NCBI GenBank assembly: GCA_963969495.1
Contig: OZ018321.1
Location: forward strand, 121,051,129-121,115,128
Direction of reading: 5' to 3'
Origin: Ceratothoa steindachneri
Taxonomy: Eukaryota > Arthropoda > Malacostraca > Isopoda > Cymothoidae
DNA: 64,000 nucleotides
This document shows, piece after piece, positions 55,741 through 64,000 of the stretch; position 1 is the stretch's first letter, and every line of letters starts with the position of its first letter. The position numbers were made by a program, and so were the translations under genes. Below the pieces are notes generated by a model, which made no database searches, was not told the DNA's origin, and saw only the letters and a list, made by a program, of their open reading frames with translations.

Positions 55741-56581
55741 TTTACTTTTAATGTCGTCAAAATTTTCGACAATATGTTAGGTTAGATCACATTCGGTTTA
55801 TTTTTCTAAAGTTACCTACTTGTAAGGGCCTACATACGTCTTTCCTAGCCCAGTCACGATCATAGGCCCATAAAAACAATAAATTGATCCGTTTAAAGCC
55901 CCTAAAAACAGCTCAAAATTTATATTGTTTTAAAAATAGCGCCGAGAAATGAAATCAACGAGGCTTGGTCATTCAATTAAAAAGGAGGAATAATAGAGGT
56001 AGGATACAAGAAAATGAAAAAAAAATAAGGAAAATTTTAGGAAAAAGAATAGCGGACACAATGTATAGACCATGCAATGGCTTCGCCACTTCCCCCTACG
56101 GGGAGAACTTGTGCTTCGTTACTAAGATTAGAATTTAAAATCTAAAAAGGCAGCCATGGTTAAATTTTTAGAAATTTTCTGAACTTCGCCAATTATAATA
56201 TTGGGAAAAGAAACTCTTAAACTAAATTTCCCACCTTTCAAAGTATCACTGGGTTTTTAAAAATTCCCCAAATTTCGATACTTATATTTATTTCTGAAGT
56301 TTTATAAAAAAAACATAAGTCATAACCAAACTAAGATGCATTTATTATTCAATTAATTAAAAAAACCTTCTTAAATTATAGAGTTAGGGATGATGATGAT
56401 TATGATGATGATTAGGGAGAGGAAAAGTTAAACTTAGACAATTTGCATTTTATGCAAGAAAAGAATAGAAATTAGGTTAGATGGATCACTTTAATATTCT
56501 CTTTACCAATATAACCATTTTAACTAGTCATTTAAAGTTTTAGCCCTGAACATCATCCTAAAAAAATTGTGTTGAGTTAAG

Positions 56582-56596
56582 TTAGGTTAGGTTAGG
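56582..56596 (+). repeat. (TTAGG)3, telomere-type motif
   Basis: Three tandem TTAGG units followed by TATACTAACC in reverse. TTAGG is the usual arthropod telomere repeat; three units may be chance. Confidence 0.6.
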
Positions 56597-57004
56597 TATA
56601 CTAACCTAGACAAGCCAAACCGAAATTGACACTTGTTTTTTTATTCTTATATTCTTACCCAAGCAAAACAACATGGATTCAAGGCCTTAATAAATCAAAT
56701 CTTGATTTGGCCCCCAAAATATATATGATTCTTCTGGAGGTTCTTTTTGGTTCGGCCACTCCAAACAAACCCCCTTTTTTAAGGTCTGCCACAAACAGAG
56801 GAAGAATAGCGAGATCAAAATTACTAATGTCAAAAAAAAAAATAATAATAACTTATTATTATTGATAATAACCACAGTGTGTGTGTGTGGGGGAAAGCTT
56901 ACTAAGATTTTAACAAAAATTCTATAAATAAATTAGATAAAATAAGGTAAAGTGGACGGGTGTGCAAGGTACATAAGCTGATAATTTAAAAGAGGGGAGC
57001 AATT

Positions 57005-57295
57005 GGTGTGCTAGAGAGAGAGACGGTGACAGGGAGGGGGGAATGGGGGGAGGGGGGAATGGGGGGGAGGGGGAGAGGAGGGAAGAGAAGGAGGACGGGT
57101 GAGAAGTGGGTAAGAGAGAGCGAGAATGAGGGGGGAATTGAGAGAGGGAGGGGAGAGAGAAGGGGATGGGGACGGGGATGGGAAGGGGGCGAGGGGAAGC
57201 AGGACATTTGTAGAGGAAGAGAGAGATACTGTGGGAGGTAGAGGAGAAATAAGAGTAGGGGGCGGAGAGAGGGAGAGAAAGAGAGAGCGCGTGTA
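57005..57295. repeat. G/GA-rich low-complexity tract
   Basis: Purine-rich strand with GGGGGG-AATGG-type and GAGAGAGG-type units, preceded by a short (TG)n run at 56876-56890. It resembles the tract at 21178-21425. Frames through it on either strand are spurious. Confidence 0.9.
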
Positions 57296-58819
57296 TGCAA
57301 CGAAAACATGCATCCTTGTAATTTAAGTAATCCACGGTGAGCTTAAATCCTTTAATTGATCGTTAGTTGTAAACTTAGAATAATTGCACTAAACAAAGAG
57401 AGAAGCAATTATAAATATACATTCCTTACCCCATTTTACCAATGCTCACTAAATTAAAGTTTTCTCTTTTTCCACAAAACAGTTAAGAGGTAAGACCATA
57501 CATCTCCTCTTTCAAAGGATATGTGCAATGAGATCTATTTTGTTGAGTTCATTTTTCCTGACGTTTTCTGCTATCACTCTTCTTCAATCAAACTTTGTTT
57601 ATATAAACATGAAATATATAAACCAAGCTTAATCTAAATATTTTTCTTATTGTTCAAATATTTGTTACTGAATTGAACTTCCCTTTAACCGAGTGTCATT
57701 GTAGGATTGCAACCAAGAAAGCATGTCGCTACTATATATCAGATACAAGAAAAACTTCAATGGAAGCAATTAACAGTTTATCGTTTATCTTCCTCTCTTC
57801 TTCAGACCTCCCTCTTCCGTTCTATCTCCTACCATTGTTTGACTTTTGTTTATCTCGCAAACATTGTTCGCGTCGACTAACACATTCTTGATTTGTCAAC
57901 AGCTATTGTTGCTCATTTACTTCTACCGATATCGAAAGGTGTGTGTGTTTGGCAGTTTGTATATATGTTCAGGGAGATAAGATATGTCGAAGTTGTACAT
58001 ATTTCTCCTCTAATTGAGTCTCCATTTCCTTCTGTTATGGTTTCGCAAGGTAGCAATACGCCACCTATAGTTTAAACCCACGATAATGGCAAAACAATTT
58101 GGGAAAAAATTTAGCAGTTAGTGAAGCAGGAACGAGACATAAATAAGACAAGTCACAGGTTGTTTTAAGCAAATGTAAATGCTAAATGCTTAGAAAGGCA
58201 TGCAATATTATTTTGCAATCGCAGTACAAGGGACGTACTTAAAATACAAATTTAGTTCTTGCTTCGAAGGGAAAAAAAGCGCCTAAAGCTTCGTTGTCAA
58301 TCGAAGACAAAATCATAATCATTGAGATTTTGAACGAAGAGACATTAAGGATGATCTTACATTCAATGGAACTAGTCGGTAATGGTGGTATGTGAAAGCC
58401 TTTCCTGCTGAAAGGGCTTAGGAAACCCACCGAGTCTTCATTGAATTTACCGCTTGGATCGCCTTCTCGCTGAATCACTCACGCTTGGTAAAGCAATCAC
58501 CGAAATCATCTCCACCCGTTCCTTCGAAGATAATTTTCCCCGCCGAGGTTGGAAGTTTAAATACGAAAGAAGTTACGAAGAATTACATCTGTAAATCTGG
58601 AAGAAAATTCAAACTCGTTAAAAGAAGATTTCAAGAAGGAAGAACATCTCAACCTCACCCCCATCCTCATTCTCATTTTTCATTTTAATTTCATATATGG
58701 TCTCCTACACCTTTTCTCTACCACACCCTAAATCCTCCCATTCGGGAGTTACTAAAAAAGAGAGAATTAATATTTTTCATTAAGCGCATCGTACTAATCA
58801 TGACTGCTTAATTCACCCC
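57296..58819. other. No gene recognised
   Basis: Mostly AT-rich; GC rises at 58.3-58.6 kb without an identifiable element. Open frames of up to 79 residues show no domain. Confidence 0.4.
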
Positions 58820-59280
58820 CTCCCCCCAACCTGGGCGCTATGCCTTGACTAGTGGATGCTGTGATTTCCACCTCGTCTCAACTAGGGAATACACTTGCGA
58901 TTGCATCATTGGGGGTACGGGAGGAGGAAGGTCTGAGGAATAGCTCGCTTCCAGATACCCGTATCAGAGGAGCCCCCGAAAAATGAGCCCGGTTGCAACC
59001 TTCGCAGGGGAGTTTAAACACTTCGCCTGTAAGGGGCCACCAGAATCGCTGGGGGACATACAACTGTCTCAGCGTATGTCGGATGCAGCCGTGGTTTTTA
59101 ACTCCGTTGAGGAAGCGTCACCCCCACTTAGCGCTGGTTGATTCCACGATAACTAACAAAAAGTCCGTCACATTTCACCCCTCGAGAGGAGCCCAGCCGA
59201 GTCCACCATTTCATTCATTATCAACTCATTTTTGACAGCCAAACTAGTGAAGGCAGGGCCAAAGGAAGGGGGATGGTCCA
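58820..59280 (+). mobile_element. 5' UTR of zinc-knuckle LINE copy 4
   Basis: GC-rich leader homologous to that of copy 2 (33.56-34.02 kb, minus). Both share GCTGGTTGATTCCAC-like, AACTAACAAAAAGTCCG-like and CCCCTCG-GAG-like blocks. Confidence 0.65.
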
Positions 59281-60690
59281 AAACACTATTCCAACATGGA
59301 TAACAATATGGAGTATAGAAGGCTCCCTTTCAGAATCAAGCTTGGGTCACAAAAACCCGAAAGGTGCACTTATAAGAACCTTATACACCGAATTGAAGAT
59401 CGCCCTAACCAAACCAATAGAGCTCCTAAACTGACACGTAGCCCTATTCCACAAACAGAATGACATAGAACGCCTGGTAGCAGCCGGCGGACTAAAGGCG
59501 CTGAAGAAAGTTAGACTAACTCCGAAATTACCACCGCAACTTCTGGCAAACCGCTCCTTCGTCTGCCACAAAGTAGACCTCTATGTGGGGTCCCACACAC
59601 AAGAGGAACTAAAGGAAGAAATTAAAAGAGAAAACCAGCAGCTGAAAATTATAGAAGTCATTAAATTCGGACACCACACGCACGTGTACAAAGTTATCTG
59701 CGCCACGGCTGAAATGGCGAACAAGGCTACCATCAACGGGATCTTAGCCTTCGGAATGAGAATTCCTCCCGAAAACATGGAGATATAAAAATTCATTAAT
59801 GTCCAAACTTGCTTCCAGTACTACTGCCATAGAAGAGCACGTAACTAAAAACTACCAGAATAAGGATAGAAAAATATGCTCGGAATGCACGGAATGCACG
59901 AAAACTACAAAAAGGTGCGTGAACTGCCAGGGTCCACACAGGACTATGTCAGTACTCTCTCCAAAAAGAAAAGAAATCATAAACAAGAAAGAGCAGGAAC
60001 AAAAGAAAGAAAAAAAGACTCTAAACTAAACCAAACCTGCGCCAGCGTAGCTAAAGCTACAGTGAAAGAAATAAATGAGACCCAGGAACCAAAGATCAAC
60101 ATCAATGTGAACGAGGGAGCGGGCCTAGAATTCTAGCCTGTATTATGTACGCCCACGTCCAAAATATTGCACAACCGGGGACTTTCTCGGAAACGCTCAA
60201 TCTTCCTCTTGATAAAAACGGAGTTAGAAAGATGTGGTTCCCCCAGGACCCCATCCCCCCCTCGGCACTAGTATACGGAGTAACGGCGGGCAAAACCCTT
60301 CAGGTAAAGGATATGCTGAACATAGGAGCAAAGATGGAAGAAAACGAGGAAACAATCGAAGCTGACAAACCCAATGAAGAGGAAAAATAAACTTCGGTGC
60401 ATGACCAAAAAGAGGGAAATAAGAGCCATAAGAAAACAAGAAAATACGCAATTAAAAAGAACTAAACCGAATGGGACACACAAACTGACACGGAAAACGA
60501 AACGGGGAGAGAGGAAAACTGTTGAAGGGGAAGAGATTTTAAACTTAAGATCTTCGTAAACGAGGCCTATCCCCTACTCAAACGTATTAAATTGAACGAT
60601 ATATATAAAGGTATCGAAAAAGGTGCCTACAAATGGAATTACATGACAGACCATGATGAAAGGATTATCCAAAAAACTACCTGAATAAAA
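59280..60690 (+). pseudogene. Zinc-knuckle LINE ORF1 (copy 4)
   Basis: Most complete ORF1 of the family. Order: LYTELKIALTKPIELL; HKQNDIERLVAAGGLKALKK; LLANRSFVCHKVDLYVGSHT QEELKEE; VIKFGHHTHVYKVICATAEM; ILAFGMRIPPENMEI-stop; CFQYYCH; then 59799-60029 HVTKNYQNKDRKICSEC TEC, RCVNCQGPHRT (Cys knuckles); a Lys/Glu-rich linker KKEQEQKKEKK; RKMWFPQDPIPPSALVYGV; and an end module LNDIYKGIEKGAYKWNY that matches the C-terminal module of copy 2. Several frameshifts and stops. Confidence 0.8.
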
Positions 60691-60815
60691 CAAAATAAGG
60701 ATCTTTCCCAACGACGTCAAACTTATCAAGAAAGATATCTTCGAGAAAATAACAAACAGCAACTGGAAAACCCCCAAAGCAAAGAAATAATTAGAAACGA
60801 GATAATTTAGACAAA

Positions 60816-60900
60816 ATGGAAAACGAGATAACCAAATTAAAAATACTACACCTGAATACCGACGGATGGAGAACTAAAGCAATACAATACGGAAATATAT
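60816..60900 (+). pseudogene. Start of LINE ORF2 (copy 4), truncated
   Basis: ATG at 60816 opens MENEITKLKILHLNTDGWRT KAIQYGN, the expected start of the endonuclease. Nothing EN-like or RT-like follows, so this copy keeps its 5' end and loses its 3' end, the reverse of ordinary LINE truncation. Confidence 0.65.
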
Positions 60901-61740
60901 ATCAACAACAAGCAAAACTATCACAAAGGCATGAATGCCTGAAAACAAAGAACAGGAACGTAACTATATAAACTAAAGGAATTTAGAACAACCTAACATA
61001 AATATGGAAGGAAAGCAAACATGAACAGTAATAATACCGGATTTGTAATCGAATTTGAAGTGCGTTACCGAAAGGTACCTTAAACAGCAAAATTAAGATT
61101 TTGACATTAATAATAAGGAAGACAAAGAACAAAAAACTTAGAAGCAACCAATAAAAAACACAATCCTAAAAGCAATTAGAAGAGCATAAAAAAGAGAAAC
61201 ATCAGAGGAAAGAGATTAGCCACTATCCTGCAAATTTAATTTTCTATACTCTCACACACACTAATACTCACCTCCCCCCTTTAATAATAAACCCTCCCAA
61301 AAAACTCTCATGATATATTCTAACTATCTCCCTCCTTCTTTTCTCACCTTTGAGTCTTCATTCCAGGTGCCAAACTTTGTTGAGTAATACGCGCTACTCT
61401 CTCGGGCGGTTCATACGTGTTTGTTCGGGATATATGAGTATGTACTAACACATTCACTATTAGCTACACACATTTAAATCTATCAATTGATTTAGCATAA
61501 TTCTTCAACGATTTTCATAATCGTTTTTGTATCAGAAGCAAGCTGGATCTATCGATGCAAGGCATTAATTCTCAATTGATGGAACTTCTTAACCCTTTCC
61601 TTCTCTCTGATCAAAGTTTTGATCTTGTTTATATATATCGTATTTTAACTCCCTCAAATGACTGTTGAATCAAATTTTGATGACGTTTCTGTTTACGGAT
61701 TCTAATTGTGAAATTTCGCAACTTGTGTTGGTCTCGTTCC
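60901..61740. other. No gene recognised
   Basis: A-rich, then AT-rich sequence with no readable motif. Confidence 0.45.
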
Positions 61741-61742
61741 TA

Positions 61743-62555
61743 CGAGGGGCGGTCAATAAGTTTTTCGAATCGGTAGGGCAAAACAGAGGAAGGGGGATGG
61801 CTGTGTGTGGGAGTGTTAGGACAAGTTATGACAAGTCAAGACCTGAAACCGCACGCTTTTGCCACGTCTATTTAAGAAGCAGTAGCTGATCGCAGATCGT
61901 CAGTCACAATTTCTCGACAATGGATAAGGTTGAGCACCGCGCAATGATCAAATTTTTGACCAAGGAAGGCAAGAATTCAAAAGAGATCCATGAACGCATG
62001 GTTGCAGTGTACACCAACACCGCCCTTTCCTATGCAACCATTGCTCGCTGGAATAGGGAGTTCCGCCATGGTCGTGAGTCCCTTGAAGATGACCCCCGTC
62101 CACGACGCCCGTCAGACATCACCAACGATGACAATGTGGCCTATGTGGAAAGGATGATCCTGGAAAATCGACGGGTGAAGGTCGAAGAAATCGAGCGGGA
62201 ACTTGGAATATCACATGGAAGTGTTATTAACATAATCCATGACAATTTGGCCATGACCAAGGTCTATGCCCCCTACAGTCCAGTTCTGGCCCCTAGCGAC
62301 TACTTTTTATTCCGCCAGCTCAAGGCTGCACTGCGTGGACTCCGGTTTGGGGACGATGAAGATGTCCAGCTCGCCGTCCAGGAGTGGATTGAACAGCAGT
62401 CAGGAGATTTCTGGTTGTCGGGAATTCGAAGCCTCAGGGACAAGTGGCGCAAGTGCATTGAAGTCGAGGGTAGTTCTATTGAAAAATATTAAAACACTTT
62501 TCATCATATCTCGTTTCCTTATATCAGAATTGCAAAACTTATTGACCGCCCCTCG
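61743..62555 (+). mobile_element. mariner-like transposon, internally deleted (copy 2)
   Basis: 813-bp element flanked by TA (61741-61742 and 62556-62557), with well-kept TIRs CGAGGGGCGGTCAATAAG and CTTATTGACCGCCCCTCG. Same family as 16498-17433. Confidence 0.95.
61920..62492 (+). CDS. Internally deleted mariner transposase, open frame
   Basis: 190-residue uninterrupted frame from ATG. N-terminal half (1-120): the paired helix-turn-helix region with KFLTKEGKNSKEIHERM, ARWNREF, RRPSDI and IERELGISHGSVINIIHDNL. After AMTKVYAPYSPV it jumps directly to LAPSDYFLFRQLKAALRG (third Asp region of D,D34D) and EWIEQQSGDFWLSGIRSLRD KW. Full-length mariner transposases are about 345 residues; the ~150 missing residues carry the first two catalytic aspartates, so it cannot cut DNA, but an intact DNA-binding domain could still bind TIRs. 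A 5' leader of 177 bp and a 3' tail of 63 bp complete the element. Confidence 0.85.
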   Translation: MDKVEHRAMIKFLTKEGKNSKEIHERMVAVYTNTALSYATIARWNREFRHGRESLEDDPRPRRPSDITNDDNVAYVERMILENRRVKVEEIERELGISHGSVINIIHDNLAMTKVYAPYSPVLAPSDYFLFRQLKAALRGLRFGDDEDVQLAVQEWIEQQSGDFWLSGIRSLRDKWRKCIEVEGSSIEKY

Positions 62556-63040
62556 TATAGTTAGTCTTCTGTGGTCTACTGACTACTTACTTCTCTTCAG
62601 TTCACTGAATGTTTCGATGGGAATTTGTTTGTTTGTGCTTGTCAGTAACAGAGGTAAGAAGTTATACTTTCTTCCTTTTTGGATGTTAGCTTACAAAATA
62701 AAGTCACTCTTATCATTTGAATGAAAATAATTATAATAATACAAATTATTTATAAATAGGTAGGCCTAACAATTATCAATGATGAAAATTTTTTGTGACT
62801 GGGATAGCCTAGTATCGATCGATATAAGGATACATTCTGTTTTCTTAGGCCTATTTGGATAGCTTATTGAGGTAGTATGTAGGGAAAGTAAAGACCTAAA
62901 ATAAAAGTCTTTTTGCAATTTTTGTTTCACATGCTACTTTTAGTTAGCTCTGCTAATATTCTCGCACAAATACACATACACGCACACAAACATACATGCA
63001 CACACTACTTTTATCCCTTCTCTTTTTCTCTTACTTTCTT
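62556..63040. other. No gene; CA and CT microsatellite DNA
   Basis: AT-rich sequence, then an imperfect (CA)n run (about 62970-63006) and a (CT/TTTC)n run (63013-63058). Confidence 0.6.
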
Positions 63041-63044
63041 TCTT

Positions 63045-63440
63045 TCTCTCTTTCTCTGACGCTGAGGTTGAAGATTCTGATGATGAACCTGAATATAGAT
63101 TGCCATCTGAAGATGGAGATACAGTGTCAGATGCTGGAGTTGAAACTGAACTTTGTTCTAATTAATCAGATGATGATGTTTCATTAGCTTCGTTTTATCA
63201 ACAAACTTCAGCATGTAATGTATCTCGTAGGCCAAATAAAGATAAAGCAGTACGCTGCAGAATGAAGGACCTTGACGTGGTGGCCACTGACTGCAGTGTT
63301 CAATTCTCGGATCCAAAAAGCGACATGACACCTCTTTCTTATTTAAAGCTTTTATTTGATGATTCTATCATAGAAAATCTGTCTTTTTTCAGACAGAATC
63401 ATGACAGAATCAGATTCTTTACGCTCTCTTCATAGTGTCA
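63045..63440 (+). pseudogene. piggyBac-like transposase, N-terminal fragment
   Basis: Plus-strand reading: SDAEVEDSDDEPEYRLPSED GD (acidic N-terminal leader), a stop after ELCSN, SDDDVSLASFYQQTSAC, KAVRCRMKDLDVV, then FSDPKSDMTPLSYLKLLFDD SIIENL, which is the piggyBac block preceding the DDD catalytic core. The frame ends near 63440 without catalytic residues. Family assignment rests on this block and the acidic leader. Confidence 0.65.
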
Positions 63441-64000
63441 CCAACAAGTGCATGGTGGTAATATTAACTCTAAGTCTTTTTGATTGATTGCTGAGAAATA
63501 GCTTCCAGGTCAAATTGCCAATATTTTGGACGAAAGATAAAGATAAATATAACAAATAGAGAATTTTAATTTAGTTTATATAAATTGTAGTATTAATGAA
63601 AAGGGAATTATCACAATTAAGTCTTCTACCTAGAATACAAATGAACTTCTATAGACGAAAACAGTTCAATATTTGATCATTTTTAGAGCCAACCGGAAGC
63701 AACCTGCCTCTAGTTTTAAAACTCAAAATATTTAATCAATTCCTCTTATCTTGCTTATTTTATGGTAGGCCCTGAAACCCCCAAACACCCCCAAAAGTGG
63801 GATAAATCAGAAATGAGAAACTCCTAATAACCTCAGATAGCAGCAATATTTCTAAGAGGGTTCTCCTTCCACCTATAATTAGCAAGAAAAGTAACAATTC
63901 TTGGAAGTGAGCACAGCATATGTTTTCTTATTCGTCCTTATTCGTCCAGTCAATTTCATTCATTGGAAGAAAAATGAGGTAGAAATATATTTAATTAAAA
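63441..64000. other. No gene recognised (right edge)
   Basis: AT-rich; the piggyBac-like reading is not recoverable here. Confidence 0.45.

Larger units (their letters stand above)
53318..56414 (-). mobile_element. 3.1-kb element with ~280-345-bp terminal inverted repeats
   Basis: 53318-53590 is repeated in inverse at 56069-56414. Shared blocks in order from the tips: an ATC/GAT triplet run, TAACTCTATAATT, CTTAGTTTGGTTATGACTTA, ATTGGCGAAGTTCAGAAAAT, AAATTTAACCATGG, and AGTGGCGAAGCCATTGC. The right arm has an extra ~70 bp. Inside are the ~124-bp repeat array and a hAT transposase pseudogene. Arms this long are unusual for hAT, whose TIRs are normally 10-30 bp. Confidence 0.85.

Noticed and set aside
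56922..57335. Long Pro/Ser/Leu-rich frames over the purine tracts (also 21150-21494)
   Set aside because: Overlapping frames on both strands of low-complexity GA-rich DNA; no stop codons arise simply from composition.

Overview
This is eukaryotic, AT-rich, intron-capable DNA that consists almost wholly of transposable elements and their debris. I found no convincing single-copy host gene and no rRNA, tRNA or CRISPR array. The element mix is Penelope-like elements, CR1-type LINEs with an SGNH ORF1, zinc-knuckle LINEs, hAT, mariner, Tc1, PIF/Harbinger and piggyBac. Together with TTAGG-type motifs and long (AT)n and (GA)n tracts, this points to an invertebrate, most likely an arthropod and perhaps a crustacean; the lineage is an inference.

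Layout. 0.4-2.1 kb: 5'-truncated CR1-like LINE (+). 4.2 kb: 5S-rRNA-like relic. 5.5-12.3 kb: a dispersed repeat split by a hAT element, which holds a hAT transposase remnant, a pseudogene of an uncharacterised Cys-rich protein family, and a LINE with a perfect 12-bp target duplication. 13.0-13.5 kb: two minisatellites. 13.66-14.14 kb: unsplit copy of the dispersed repeat. 14.1-19.4 kb: a second CR1-like LINE (-), split by a solo LTR (15.27-16.46 kb) and a mariner (16.50-17.43 kb). 19.4-21.2 kb: BED-finger hAT. 21.4-23.7 kb: near full-length Penelope-like element (-) ending in a palindrome. 25.5 and 28.4 kb: Penelope relics with hammerhead-like motifs. 29.4-34.0 and 34.7-39.8 kb: two zinc-knuckle LINEs in tandem (-), the second split by a solo LTR (35.0-36.3 kb). 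39.8-40.75 kb: two Penelope fragments back to back. 41.0 kb: a short-repeat array. 42.2-46.6 kb: PIF/Harbinger transposon with both of its genes. 47.2-48.65 kb: Tc1-like transposon with 0.2-kb IR/DR ends. 50.5-51.75 kb: third solo LTR. 52.0-53.1 kb: 30-bp minisatellite. 53.3-56.4 kb: long-TIR element with a hAT pseudogene and the same repeat array as at 41 kb. 58.8-60.9 kb: 5' half of a zinc-knuckle LINE (+). 61.7-62.6 kb: internally deleted mariner. 63.0-63.4 kb: piggyBac-like fragment.

Nearly every coding region is broken by stops, frameshifts or truncation, so most elements look dead. The best preserved are the Harbinger gene pair (few lesions, intact splice sites, complete DDE triad) and the small mariner ORF. 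The most informative structures are the nested insertions with readable target duplications, which give a relative chronology, and the repeat array shared between 41 kb and the 53-56 kb element.
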